This document shows, piece after piece, positions 39,892 to 49,224 of a stretch of DNA of 64,000 nucleotides. Numbering within the stretch: position 1 is the stretch's first letter; the number at the start of each line of letters is the position of its first letter. The stretch spans positions 2,852,001 through 2,916,000 of the forward strand of contig NZ_CP186693.1 in the NCBI RefSeq assembly GCF_049532985.1, read 5' to 3'. The position numbers were made by a program, and so were the translations under genes. This stretch comes from Promicromonospora sp049532985 (GTDB taxonomy: Bacteria; Actinomycetota; Actinomycetes; Actinomycetales; Cellulomonadaceae). Under the pieces are notes generated by a model. The model was given only the letters and a program-made list of their open reading frames with translations. It was not told where the DNA came from and searched no databases.

Positions 39892-40941
39892 TTACCGACC
39901 CCTCTGCGTGTCGGCGGGGGCCCCACCTGCGCCGGAGTCGGTCGCCTCGTCCGACCGGATGTCGATGCGCCAGCCCGTCAGCTTCGCGGCGAGGCGCGCG
40001 TTCTGCCCCTCCTTGCCGATGGCGAGGGAGAGCTGGTAGTCCGGCACCACGGCCCGCGCGGCGCGGGCGTCCGCGTCGACGACTGTGACCGACGACACAC
40101 GGGCCGGCGACAGGGCGCTGGCCACGAACGCGGCCGGGTCGTCGCTGTGGTCGACGATGTCGATCTTCTCGCCGTGCAGCTCCGCCATCACGGCGCGCAC
40201 GCGAGCACCCATCGGACCGATGCAGGCACCCTTGGCGTTCAGCCCGGCCACCCGGGACCGGACCGCCATCTTGGTGCGGTGGCCCGCCTCGCGGGCGATG
40301 GCCGTGATCTCCACCGAGCCGTCCGCGATCTCCGGGACCTCGAGCTCGAAGAGCTTGCGCACCAGGTTCGGGTGCGTACGGCTCAACGTGATCTGGGCGC
40401 CCTTCATTCCGCGGCTGACCTCGACCACGTAGGCGCGCAGGCGCTCGCCGTGCACGTACTCCTCGGTCGGCACCTGCTCGTGCGGCGGGAGCACGGCCTC
40501 GGTACCACCGACGTCCACGAGCACGACGCGCGGGTCACGGCCCTGCTGGATGACGCCGGCCAGCACCTCGCCCTCCTTGCCGCGGAAGGTGCCGAGCACC
40601 TGGTCGTCCTCGGCGTCGCGCAGACGCTGCACGATGACCTGGCGGGCCGTGGCCGTGGCGATCCGGCCGAAGTCCTGCGGGGTGTGGTCGAACTCGGGGC
40701 CGAACTCCACGGTGGGGCGCGCGTCGGGGTCGTCGGGGTCGGGCTCGACGGGCAGCTCCTCGCGCGCCCAGACCGTGACGTGGCCGGACGAGCGGTCCAG
40801 CTCGACCCGGGCCCGGCTGTAGGCGTCAGGGGTGCGGTGGTAGGCCGAGAGGAGTGCCTGCTCGATGGCCGCGACGAGGACGTCCAGGCTGAGATCCCTC
40901 TCGCGCTCCAGCATCCGCAGGGTGGTCATGTCGATGTCCAT
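39892..40941 (-). CDS. nusA: Transcription termination/antitermination protein NusA
   Basis: A 349-residue actinobacterial NusA. N-terminal RNA-polymerase-binding domain (MTTLRMLERERDLSLDVLVA), S1 domain (EGEVLAGVIQQGRDPRVVLV), then two KH domains with GACIGPMGARVRAVMAEL and SLAIGKEGQNARLAAKLTGW. It lacks the C-terminal acidic repeats of E. coli NusA, as is normal here. The ATG at 40941 begins 1 bp after the rimP stop. Confidence 0.96.
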   Translation of the reverse strand: MDIDMTTLRMLERERDLSLDVLVAAIEQALLSAYHRTPDAYSRARVELDRSSGHVTVWAREELPVEPDPDDPDARPTVEFGPEFDHTPQDFGRIATATARQVIVQRLRDAEDDQVLGTFRGKEGEVLAGVIQQGRDPRVVLVDVGGTEAVLPPHEQVPTEEYVHGERLRAYVVEVSRGMKGAQITLSRTHPNLVRKLFELEVPEIADGSVEITAIAREAGHRTKMAVRSRVAGLNAKGACIGPMGARVRAVMAELHGEKIDIVDHSDDPAAFVASALSPARVSSVTVVDADARAARAVVPDYQLSLAIGKEGQNARLAAKLTGWRIDIRSDEATDSGAGGAPADTQRGR

Positions 40942-40942
40942 G

Positions 40943-41536
40943 TCAGCCTTCCTCGTTGCGGCCGGGGTACCCCGCGGTCGCGTCGTCGAAACCAGCACCG
41001 TCGACGTCGTCGTCGGTGTCTTCACCTGCACTCTCGCCCAGTTCGGTGCCCTCGGCATCCTGGACGTCGTCGAGCCGCTTGAGCTCGACCTCGACCTTGC
41101 CGCGGACCACGTCGGCGAGGTCGATCCGCCGGTCGTCGTCGAGCACGAGGACCGCCGTGGCGCCGTCGGCGAGCACGTCGGTCAGCCGGCCCTCGGCGCG
41201 GCCGCCGTCCGCCAGCTTGAGCGTCACCAGCCGGGTGCGGGCCCGCTTGAAGTGCCGCAGCTCGGTCAGGGGCCGGCTGGTACCCGGCGTCGAGATCTCA
41301 AGCGTGTACGCACCGGCGACGACGTCGTCCACGTCCAGGGCCGCCGACACGGCCCGCGACACGTCGCCGAGGGCGTCGGAGTCGAGGCTGCCCACCGCGT
41401 CCTCCGGCAGGTCCACGGTGATCCGCACGACCGACCTGCTGCCCGCCCGTGTGGTGGTCACCTCTTCCAGGTACAGACCCGCGGCCTCGACCGCCGGCCG
41501 CACCACCTCGCGGACCGCTTCCGCCTGCTGTGTCAT
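40943..41536 (-). CDS. rimP: Ribosome maturation factor RimP
   Basis: A 197-residue 30S assembly factor, first gene of the operon. Motifs: VRPAVEAAGLYLEEVTTTRA, RSVVRITVDLPEDAVGSLDS, DVSRAVSAALDVDD and the YTLEISTPGTSRPLTELRHF loop, followed by a SH3-like domain and an acidic C-terminal tail (ESAGEDTDDDVDGAGF). ATG at 41536 with GGGAGGCAGG 4-13 nt upstream. Its 5' leader is about 90 nt if transcription starts downstream of the TAGGCT box. Confidence 0.95.
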   Translation of the reverse strand: MTQQAEAVREVVRPAVEAAGLYLEEVTTTRAGSRSVVRITVDLPEDAVGSLDSDALGDVSRAVSAALDVDDVVAGAYTLEISTPGTSRPLTELRHFKRARTRLVTLKLADGGRAEGRLTDVLADGATAVLVLDDDRRIDLADVVRGKVEVELKRLDDVQDAEGTELGESAGEDTDDDVDGAGFDDATAGYPGRNEEG

Positions 41537-41633
41537 CGCCTGCCTCCCGTCGGCTCCCCCGTGCGGGGGCACGGTTCGAGCCGGAACGGTTCGACCGATG
41601 TGCTGTTGTCGTCTGTGCTTGCTGCCTGTGTCC

Positions 41634-41639
41634 AGCCTA
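41634..41639 (-). promoter_or_regulatory. Possible -10 box TAGGCT of the rimP-nusA-infB operon
   Basis: TAGGCT on the minus strand, about 98 nt before the rimP ATG. The leader after it can fold into GC hairpins such as CCCCC-GCAC-GGGGG. Position and sequence only; no clear -35 box. Confidence 0.35.
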
Positions 41640-41756
41640 ACGAAGCGCCGGGGCACGGCACCTCGCGCGGGACGTGACGTCCGTGACCCGACCGCAACCG
41701 GCACGGCCCGGGTCAGCGCACGAACCGGCCTGGGGAACGTGGCATCATCGGCCACG

Positions 41757-42818
41757 ATGAACCCCAACGGCCCCAGGTCCCGTACGCGACGCCGGTCAGG
41801 CCTGACCGCGCTGGTCCTGACCTGCGCGATCATTCTCTCAGGTTGCGGGGTGCGTCTGGAGACGCCCCCGCCGACCGAGCCGGTGCCCGACGCGGCCGAG
41901 GTGGTCCGCCGCACCGCCGTGGCCGACGCCCTGCTCGTGGCGGAGCAGGCCGAGGCTGCCGCCGGCACCCAGGGGGTCGACGCCGACGTCGCGGCCGAGC
42001 TGGAGCGGATCGCGACGGCCACCACCGAACAGGCGGAGCAGCTCGGCGGCGAGTACGACTCGGGCCTGGACGACATCGTGACCGACCGGTCCGCCTCCTC
42101 CCCGTCGGCGACCACGCCGGACCACACCCCCGCCGCCGTCCTCACCTCCCTGGTCGACGCCGCGACCCGCACGCGCGCCGCGGCGAACCAGGTCCAGCTC
42201 GGGCCGCTCGGCCGGCTGCTCGGATCGGTCTCCGCGGCGCAGACGCGGTACGCGACGGACCTCGCGCGGCTGACGGGAGCGCAGGCCCCCGACCTTCCGC
42301 CGACGACGATCCCCGAACCCACCGCGCCCAGCGCCGACCCCAGCGAGGGTGACGAGACCGCGGCCACCCCCGCCGCCGCATCCGTCCAGGACGCGCCCGT
42401 GGTGCCGACCGGGCTGTCCGCCGAGGACCTGAGCGCCCTGGTGCTCGCCGAGGACACCGCCGGCTACGCCCTGGAGGTGCGAGCCGCGCAGGCCGAGGGC
42501 GACGTGCGGACCCGGGCCGCCGACCGCGCCCGGGCGCACCGTGCGCGGGCGCAGGCCTGGGCCCTGGTGGCCGGCGTCGACGGCACGGACCAGGACCCGC
42601 GCCGGGTCGCCTACACGGTTCCCCGGGGCGACACCCCGACGCAGGACCTCGCCCGCGACCTCGAGAACGACCTGGCCCAGAACTACGCGTCCCTGGTGGG
42701 CCTCGCCGAGCCCGGCACACGCACCGTGCTGGTCTCGCTCCTCACGGACGCCGCCCTGGCCGCCGGCCGGTGGGGCGCCGCGGCGGTGCCCTTCCCGGGG
42801 CTTCCGGAGCAGGCCTGA
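41757..42818 (+). CDS. DUF4439 lipoprotein (ferritin-like fold)
   Basis: A 353-residue secreted lipoprotein. The signal peptide (basic MNPNGPRSRTRRRSG, then LTALVLTCAIILSGC) ends in lipobox LSGC at about residue 30. After an Ala-rich helical region and a Pro/Thr linker, the C-terminal part LSALVLAEDTAGYALEVRAA ... RARAHRARAQAW has the DUF4439 pattern of a ferritin-like four-helix bundle. DUF4439 genes are commonly beside rimP/proS in actinomycetes. The ATG at 41757 is divergent from rimP. Function unknown; a cell-envelope role is inferred. Confidence 0.88.
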   Translation: MNPNGPRSRTRRRSGLTALVLTCAIILSGCGVRLETPPPTEPVPDAAEVVRRTAVADALLVAEQAEAAAGTQGVDADVAAELERIATATTEQAEQLGGEYDSGLDDIVTDRSASSPSATTPDHTPAAVLTSLVDAATRTRAAANQVQLGPLGRLLGSVSAAQTRYATDLARLTGAQAPDLPPTTIPEPTAPSADPSEGDETAATPAAASVQDAPVVPTGLSAEDLSALVLAEDTAGYALEVRAAQAEGDVRTRAADRARAHRARAQAWALVAGVDGTDQDPRRVAYTVPRGDTPTQDLARDLENDLAQNYASLVGLAEPGTRTVLVSLLTDAALAAGRWGAAAVPFPGLPEQA

Positions 42819-42821
42819 CGG

Positions 42822-42859
42822 CGCCTGGCCGTGGGCGGTTGCCCGCGCACGGCCAGGCG
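42822..42859 (+). terminator. Terminator of the DUF4439 gene
   Basis: CGCCTGGCCGTG at 42822-42833 and CACGGCCAGGCG at 42848-42859 form a perfect 12-bp stem with a 14-nt loop, starting 3 bp after the stop. Further down, GAGGCGATGGCCCGG is directly repeated. Confidence 0.8.
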
Positions 42860-42945
42860 GTGCCGAGGCGATGGCCCGGCCAGGTCGGCGGCCTGGCCGA
42901 GGCGATGGCCCGGTCAGGCCGAGGCCGGTGGCCTGGCGCCGGTGG

Positions 42946-44772
42946 TCACGCCAGGAGCGCCGCCACCCGGGCCGCCACCGCGTCCGCGGCCTCGCCCACG
43001 GGAAGCTGCTCCGCCTCGCCGGCGCGCGGCCGCACCTCGACCACGCCGTCGGCCAGGCCCTTGCCCACCGTGACCACGAGCGGGGCGCCGAGCAGCTCGG
43101 CGTCCTTGAACTTCACGCCCGGCGACACCTTGCCGGTCCGGTCGTCGTAGAGCACCTCGACGCCGCGTGCGGCCAGGTCGTCGGCGAGCGTCGCGGCAGC
43201 GTCGAACACCTCGGCGTCCTTGCCCGCCGCCACCAGGTGCACGTGCACCGGCGCCACGTGAGCCGGCCAGGCCAGGCCCTTGTCGTCGTGGTTCGCCTCG
43301 GCGAGCGCCGCGAGCGCCCGCGTGACGCCCACCCCGTAGGAGCCCATGGTCACGACGGCCTGCTTGCCGTTCTCGTCGAGCACCACGAGGCCCAGGGCCT
43401 CGGCGTACTTGCGGCCGAGCTGGAAGATGTGGCCCATCTCGATGCCGCGCGCGAGCTCCAGCGGGCCGGAGCCGTCGGGGGCCGGGTCGCCGGGGCGCAC
43501 CTCGGCGGCCTCGACGGTGCCGTCCGCGGTGAAGTCACGGCCGGCCACGAGGTCGAACACGTGCTTGCCGGGCTCGTTGGCGCCGGTGATCCAGCGGGTG
43601 CCGGACACCACGCGGGGGTCGAGCAGGTACCGGATCGCGGGGATCTTCTCGCCGTCGGCTCCCTCGACCTGCTCGCCCTGGGGTCCGAGCACCTGCGGGC
43701 CGATGTAGCCCTTGACGAGCTGCGGGAACTTCTTGAAGTCCTCCTCGGTGGCGGCCTCGGGCTCGGCCGGCGTCAGCGCCGCCTCGATGCGCTTGAGGTC
43801 GACCTCGCGGTCACCGGGCAGGCCGACGACGACCAGCTCACGGGTGCCGTCGGGCTGGTTGAGCGCCAGCACCACGTTCTTGAGCGTGTCGGCGGCGGTC
43901 CAGGGCCGGTCGGGGCGCGGGAACTTCGCGTTGGCGACCTCGACCAGCGTGGCGATGGTCGGGGTGTCCGGGGTGTCCTCGACGTGGGCCGCGGGGGCGT
44001 CGTCGTACGGGACCGCCTCGGGGACCGGGGTGACCACGGCCTCCACGTTGGCGGCGTACCCGCCGGGCGAGCGCACGAACGTGTCCTCGCCGATGGGCGA
44101 GGGCGAGAGGAACTCCTCGGAGCGGGAGCCGCCCATGGCACCCGACATCGCGGACACGATCACGTAGTCCAGGCCGAGGCGCGTGAAGATCTTCTCGTAC
44201 GCCTCGCGGTGCTTCTGGTAGCTGACCTCGAGGCCCTCGTCCTTGACGTCGAACGAGTACGAGTCCTTCATGATGAACTCGCGCCCGCGGATCAGGCCCG
44301 CGCGGGGACGCGCCTCGTCGCGGTACTTGGTCTGGATCTGGAACAGCGTGACCGGCAAGTCCTTGTACGACGAGTACAGGTCCTTGACCAGGAGCGCGAA
44401 CATCTCCTCGTGCGTGGGCGCGAGCAGGTAGTCGGCGTCCTTGCGGTCCTTGAGCCGGAACAGGCCGGCGCCGTACTCCTCCCAGCGACCCGTGGCCTCG
44501 TAGGGCTCCCGCGGCAGCAGCGCCGGGAAGTGCACCTCCTGGCCGCCGATCGCGACCATCTCCTCGCGGACGATCGCCTCGATCTTGGCCAGCACCCGCA
44601 GGCCCAGCGGCAGCCACGAGTAGATGCCCGGGGCGGCCCGGCGGATGTACCCGGCCCGCACGAGGAGCTTGTGGCTGGCGACCTCGGCCTCGGCCGGGTC
44701 CTCGCGCAGGGTACGGACGAAGAGGGACGACATGCGCAGCACGTCGCCCTGAGTGAGGCGTGCGGAAGACAT
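42946..44772 (-). CDS. proS: Prolyl-tRNA synthetase (bacterial-type with editing domain)
   Basis: Class II aminoacyl-tRNA synthetase of 608 residues. Motif 1 region GAGYIRR-like LLVRAGYIRRAAPGIYSWLP, motif 2 TKYRDEARPRAGLIRGREF, motif 3 GSYGVGVTRALAALAE; between 2 and 3 lies the long editing (INS) domain containing KFPQLVKGYIGPQVLGP. ATG at 44772. A TAGGCT box lies 7 nt before the ATG, giving a leaderless transcript. The gene is monocistronic; upstream is repeat element B. Confidence 0.96.
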   Translation of the reverse strand: MSSARLTQGDVLRMSSLFVRTLREDPAEAEVASHKLLVRAGYIRRAAPGIYSWLPLGLRVLAKIEAIVREEMVAIGGQEVHFPALLPREPYEATGRWEEYGAGLFRLKDRKDADYLLAPTHEEMFALLVKDLYSSYKDLPVTLFQIQTKYRDEARPRAGLIRGREFIMKDSYSFDVKDEGLEVSYQKHREAYEKIFTRLGLDYVIVSAMSGAMGGSRSEEFLSPSPIGEDTFVRSPGGYAANVEAVVTPVPEAVPYDDAPAAHVEDTPDTPTIATLVEVANAKFPRPDRPWTAADTLKNVVLALNQPDGTRELVVVGLPGDREVDLKRIEAALTPAEPEAATEEDFKKFPQLVKGYIGPQVLGPQGEQVEGADGEKIPAIRYLLDPRVVSGTRWITGANEPGKHVFDLVAGRDFTADGTVEAAEVRPGDPAPDGSGPLELARGIEMGHIFQLGRKYAEALGLVVLDENGKQAVVTMGSYGVGVTRALAALAEANHDDKGLAWPAHVAPVHVHLVAAGKDAEVFDAAATLADDLAARGVEVLYDDRTGKVSPGVKFKDAELLGAPLVVTVGKGLADGVVEVRPRAGEAEQLPVGEAADAVAARVAALLA

Positions 44773-44779
44773 GGGGCAC

Positions 44780-44785
44780 AGCCTA
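44780..44785 (-). promoter_or_regulatory. -10 box TAGGCT of leaderless proS transcript
   Basis: TAGGCT on the minus strand, followed by 7 nt and the proS ATG, no ribosome-binding site. Confidence 0.5.
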
Positions 44786-44856
44786 TCCGCGCGGAGGCTT
44801 GCGGTTCTCCTGGAATACGTGGCGCCGGCGGTGTCCGGCGGGAGGGCGGGGGGTGG

Positions 44857-45135
44857 GTGTTCGGTCAGCTGCAGCCGGGAGGGGCGGGTGGTCGGTCGGA
44901 TGTGGCCGGTCGGGGCGAGTGGGCGGTCGGATGCGGCCGGACGGGACGAGTGGGCGGTCAGCTGCAGCCGGACAGGACGAGAGTTCGGCCAGCTGCACCC
45001 GGACAGGACGAGAGTTCGGCCAGCTGCAGCCGGACAGGACGAGAGTTCGGCCAGCCGCACCCGAACGGGACGAGAGTTCGGTCAGCCGCACCCGAACGGG
45101 ACGAGAGTTCGGTCAGCCGCACCCGAACGGGACGA
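44857..45135 (+). repeat. Repeat element copy B: nine tandem 31-bp units
   Basis: Nine head-to-tail units of exactly 31 bp. The last five (44981-45135) are near-identical, starting GAGTTCGG(C/T)CAGC; the first four (44857-44980) are diverged. There are no spacers between units. The array runs straight into the hairpin at 45139-45198. ORFs through the array cycle through all three frames and are not coding. Confidence 0.93.
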
Positions 45136-45138
45136 GAG

Positions 45139-45198
45139 TTCGGTCGGTTGCGCCGAGATCGGTCGATCGAGTGACCGATCTCGGGGCAACCGACCGAA
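45139..45198. repeat. Terminal hairpin of repeat element copy B
   Basis: Arms at 45139-45163 and 45174-45198 pair over 25 bp with one mismatch around a 10-nt loop. The arm begins TTCGGTCGGTTGC, a variant of the 31-bp unit start. The same stem and loop lengths occur in copy A (11731-11790). Confidence 0.92.
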
Positions 45199-45239
45199 GA
45201 CAAAGCCGTGCGACCTGCAAGAGACCGAACCCAGGACCG

Positions 45240-45520
45240 CCGCCCCTCCTCTGCCCACCTGCCACTTCCCCCTGTCACCTCCCACCCACCGCCCCGCCAC
45301 CTCCCACCGCTGCCTGCCCCTCACCCACCTGCCGCCTGCCCCTCTCCCCTCACCCACCGCCCACCGCCCACCCGCCCACCGCCACTCTCCCCTCACCCAC
45401 CTCCCACCCGCCCCTCTCCCACCTGCCCCCACTCCCACCTCCCCCCGCCACCTCACACCTGCCCCCACTCCCACCTCCCCCTGCCACCTCACACCCCCGC
45501 CCCTCCCCACCCCAGCTCCT
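45240..45520. repeat. C-rich, strand-asymmetric low-complexity tract upstream of the Fpg-like gene
   Basis: About 280 bp built from CCCACC, CCCCTC and CTGCC words, almost free of G on the plus strand. It includes an exact 36-bp tandem pair with one mismatch (45422-45457 and 45458-45493). It fills the 360-bp gap between repeat element B and the Fpg-like gene; no gene is supported in it. The minus strand has many runs of three or more G. Confidence 0.85.
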
Positions 45521-45558
45521 CCCTTGCCGCATCCGCCGAACTCTCGGAGGATGGGCGC

Positions 45559-46470
45559 ATGCCTGAGCTGCCCGAGGTCGCCGCGCTCGCGGACTTCCTG
45601 CGCGAGCGCACCTCCGGGCACACGGTCCGCTCGGTCGAGGTGGGCTCGATCGCGGCGCTCAAGACGTTCAGCCCGTCGCCCGACGCGCTCGCGGGCGGCA
45701 CGGTGAGCGGTGTGGCCCGGCACGGCAAGTGGCTCGACGTCGTCGTCACCACGCTGCCCGACGGCGAGCCGCTGCACCTGGTCTTCCACCTCTCGCGGGG
45801 CGGGTGGGTGCGCTGGTCGGACGCCCTGCCGGACAAGCCCGTGCGGCCCTCGCTGGGCGGTTCCAGCCGGGGCGCCGTGCTCGCGCTGCGGGTACGGCTC
45901 GACGACGGGTCGGGGTTCGACCTCACCGAGGCGGGCACCCGCAAGCGCCTGGCCGTGCACGTGGTGCACGACCCGGCCGAGATCGAGATGGTCGCCTCCC
46001 TCGGTGCCGAACCGCTGGACCCCGCCTTCACGACCGAGGTGCTGGCAGGGCTGCTCGCCGCGAGGAACCAGCAGGTCAAGGGCTTGCTGCGCGATCAGCG
46101 GGCCATCGCGGGCATCGGCAACGCCTACAGCGACGAGATCCTGCTCGTGAGCCGGTTCAGCCCCTACAAGCTCACCGGGTCGTTCACCCCGGAGGAGACT
46201 GCCCGGCTGCACCAGGCCGTCGGCGACGTGCTCCGGGAGGCGATCGCGGCGGCGTCGGGCAAGCCGGCCAAGGAGCTCAAGGACGCGAAGCGGGCCGGGA
46301 TGCGCGTGCACGGCCGTACCGGCCAGCCGTGCCCCGGGTGGAACGGTGTGCCGTGCGGCGACACGGTGCACGAGGTGTCGTTCGCGGACCGGTCGATGCA
46401 GTACTGCCCCACGTGCCAGACGGGCGGCAAGCCGCTGGCCGACCGGCGGATGTCGAAGCTGCTGCGGTGA
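45559..46470 (+). CDS. Fpg/Nei-family DNA glycosylase
   Basis: A 303-residue base-excision-repair glycosylase/AP lyase. The start gives M-P-E-L-P-E-V with catalytic Pro2 and Glu3; GGAGG lies 8 nt upstream. Conserved parts include GKWLDVVV (Lys of the beta-hairpin), the H2TH region LRDQRAIAGIGNAYSDEILL and the C-terminal zinc finger, here C-x7-C-x16-C-x2-C (CPGWNGVPCGD ... YCPTCQ), in which the first Cys pair is spread by five residues relative to the usual C-x2-C. The final TGGKPLADRRMSKLLR is typical of actinobacterial Fpg-like proteins. Its stop overlaps the next gene start. It differs from the nei at 2.5 kb. Confidence 0.92.
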   Translation: MPELPEVAALADFLRERTSGHTVRSVEVGSIAALKTFSPSPDALAGGTVSGVARHGKWLDVVVTTLPDGEPLHLVFHLSRGGWVRWSDALPDKPVRPSLGGSSRGAVLALRVRLDDGSGFDLTEAGTRKRLAVHVVHDPAEIEMVASLGAEPLDPAFTTEVLAGLLAARNQQVKGLLRDQRAIAGIGNAYSDEILLVSRFSPYKLTGSFTPEETARLHQAVGDVLREAIAAASGKPAKELKDAKRAGMRVHGRTGQPCPGWNGVPCGDTVHEVSFADRSMQYCPTCQTGGKPLADRRMSKLLR

Positions 46471-47018
46471 CCGTCGTCTACTGGCGCCGGACCGACGTCG
46501 TGGGGCTGGAGCGCCTGGAGCTCACCGCCGGCCCCGGCGGCGTGACCGCGTCAGGGTCCGTCATCTGCGTGGAGGACGGCGGGTTCCGGCTCGACCACCG
46601 CTGGTGGCTCGACCCCGGCTGGAGCGCGCGACGCGTCGAGACCGAGGTCTGGGCACGAGGGACCCGGGCCGCGCTCGTGCTGGAGCGGGCGGGGTCCGGC
46701 TGGCTGGTCGACGGCGAGCCCCGCCCCGACCTGGACGGTGCCGAGGAGCCCGACCTGTCGGTCACGCCCTTCTGCAACACACTGCCGGTCCGGCGGATGG
46801 GTGCCGCTCCGAGCCTGGTCCTGGACACCGCGTACATCGACGGGCCGGCGCTGACCGTCACCCGCTCCAGGCAGCGCTACGACGCCGCGGGGCCGGGCCG
46901 GGTGCGGTACGTGGACCTCGGCCTGTCCCGGGGGTCCGAGGCGGACCTGACGGTGGACGACGCCGGGCTGGTGGTGCGTTACGAGCACCTGTTCGAGCGG
47001 GTGGAGCCGCAGGCCTGA
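46467..47018 (+). CDS. DUF1089 (putative glycolipid-binding) domain protein
   Basis: A 183-residue protein of the DUF1089 family, sometimes called putative glycolipid-binding. Features: an N-terminal YWRRTDVVGLERLELTAGP, then HRWWLDPGWSARRVETEV, FCNTLPVRRMG and a final beta-rich VRYVDLGLSRGSEADLTV. The GTG at 46467 overlaps the Fpg-like gene stop in a GTGA junction, so the two are translationally coupled. Structure of a family member is a beta-sandwich; no activity is established. Confidence 0.85.
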   Translation: MTVVYWRRTDVVGLERLELTAGPGGVTASGSVICVEDGGFRLDHRWWLDPGWSARRVETEVWARGTRAALVLERAGSGWLVDGEPRPDLDGAEEPDLSVTPFCNTLPVRRMGAAPSLVLDTAYIDGPALTVTRSRQRYDAAGPGRVRYVDLGLSRGSEADLTVDDAGLVVRYEHLFERVEPQA

Positions 47019-47022
47019 CGGG

Positions 47023-47973
47023 TCAGAACAGGACCGTGGCGAACGTGCCCACCTGCTCGAAGCCCACGCGCCGGTAAGCCGCCACGGCCCGCTCGTTGTA
47101 GGCGTTCACGTACAGCGACACCACCGGGGCCACGGTGGCGCGGGTGGCCTCGACCACGGCGGCCATGCCCGACTCCGACCAGCCCCGGCCGCGGAACGCC
47201 GGCTCGACCCACACCCCCTGCACCTGCGCGACGCCGCCGGCCACCGCGCCGAGCTCGGCCTTGAAGGCGATGGCGGGGCGGCCGCCGACGTCGGGCACCA
47301 TGCGGACGAACGAGCGGCCCTCCGTGATGAGCGACCGCACGCGCTCCGCGTAGGCGGAGCCGCCCGAGGCGACCGGCGAGTAGCCGACCTCCTCGGTGAA
47401 CATACGGACGCAGGCCGGCAGCACGAGGCCCAGCTCCGTGGGCACCGACCGGCGGACGGTGGGCTCGGGCGGCAGCGCGGGCGCCGTGCCGATGGCCATG
47501 GACGGCTGGTCGGCCCGCACGTCACGCGCCGGCGGCCAGTGCGGCGACAGGTGCTCCCAGAGCGTGAGCGCGGCCCACTGCTCCCCCACGATCGACGAGG
47601 AGCGGCGCCCGTGCACGCGCGCGACGTCGGCGAACGCGGCCACCGCCTGGGCGCGCCGCTCGGGATCGGTGATCGGGACCACCGGCACCAGGTTGGCGCC
47701 GGCCCAGCAGACGGCCTCCAGCGGGCCGGCGTCGGGAAAGCCCCACGCCTGGCCCGCCGCCGCGCCGAACCCCGAGCGGAGCGCGATCTCCAGCCGGGCG
47801 GCGGCGAGCACCGACGCAACGGGGTCGACGGCGCAGACGGCGAGCGCCTGCGTCAGGTCCTCACGCGTCAGCGAGCGCGCGGTGTCCCGCCGCTCGCGCC
47901 GGGCGAGGTCACCGGGGCGAGCGGGCCCGTCCGGGCGCGCCCCGGCCGGAACCGGGGTGCGCCAGCGGGCCAT
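47023..47973 (-). CDS. DUF4081/GNAT-family acetyltransferase
   Basis: A 316-residue two-domain protein. The N-terminal part (to about 150; VDPVASVLAAARLEIALRSG and RSSSIVGEQWAALTLWEHL) matches DUF4081, and the C-terminal half is GNAT with PAFRGRGWSESGMAAVVEAT as acetyl-CoA loop and VSLYVNAYNERAVAAYRRVG. It is conserved downstream of ispG in Actinobacteria, including mycobacteria (36 bp gap here). Substrate unknown. ATG at 47973 (MARWRTPVPAG). Confidence 0.9.
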   Translation of the reverse strand: MARWRTPVPAGARPDGPARPGDLARRERRDTARSLTREDLTQALAVCAVDPVASVLAAARLEIALRSGFGAAAGQAWGFPDAGPLEAVCWAGANLVPVVPITDPERRAQAVAAFADVARVHGRRSSSIVGEQWAALTLWEHLSPHWPPARDVRADQPSMAIGTAPALPPEPTVRRSVPTELGLVLPACVRMFTEEVGYSPVASGGSAYAERVRSLITEGRSFVRMVPDVGGRPAIAFKAELGAVAGGVAQVQGVWVEPAFRGRGWSESGMAAVVEATRATVAPVVSLYVNAYNERAVAAYRRVGFEQVGTFATVLF

Positions 47974-48009
47974 GTCCTGCTCCGTTCGACTCAGGTTCCC
48001 GGGTGGCGA

Positions 48010-49173
<1,164 letters not shown>

Positions 49174-49179
49174 GGACTC

Positions 49180-49185
49180 AGTATC
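49180..49185 (-). promoter_or_regulatory. -10 box GATACT of leaderless ispG transcript
   Basis: Minus-strand GATACT, then 6 nt, then the GTG at 49173; identical to the arrangement before the aldehyde dehydrogenase gene at 16211. Confidence 0.55.
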
Positions 49186-49224
49186 CACTCTTCGGAAGGG
49201 TCAAAACGCACATCGTGCTCGGCG

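Noticed and set aside
41560..41620. tRNA-like sequence (GGTTCGAnCC words)
   Set aside because: The words are part of a short palindrome in the rimP leader; no acceptor stem or anticodon arm can be drawn.
44857..45135. CRISPR array
   Set aside because: Units are head-to-tail without unique spacers, and no cas gene is in the window.
44753..45706. Periodic peptide ORFs through the 31-bp array
   Set aside because: 31 is not a multiple of 3, so each frame cycles into a 31-residue repeat; no start signal or homologous protein pattern. Treated as non-coding repeat.
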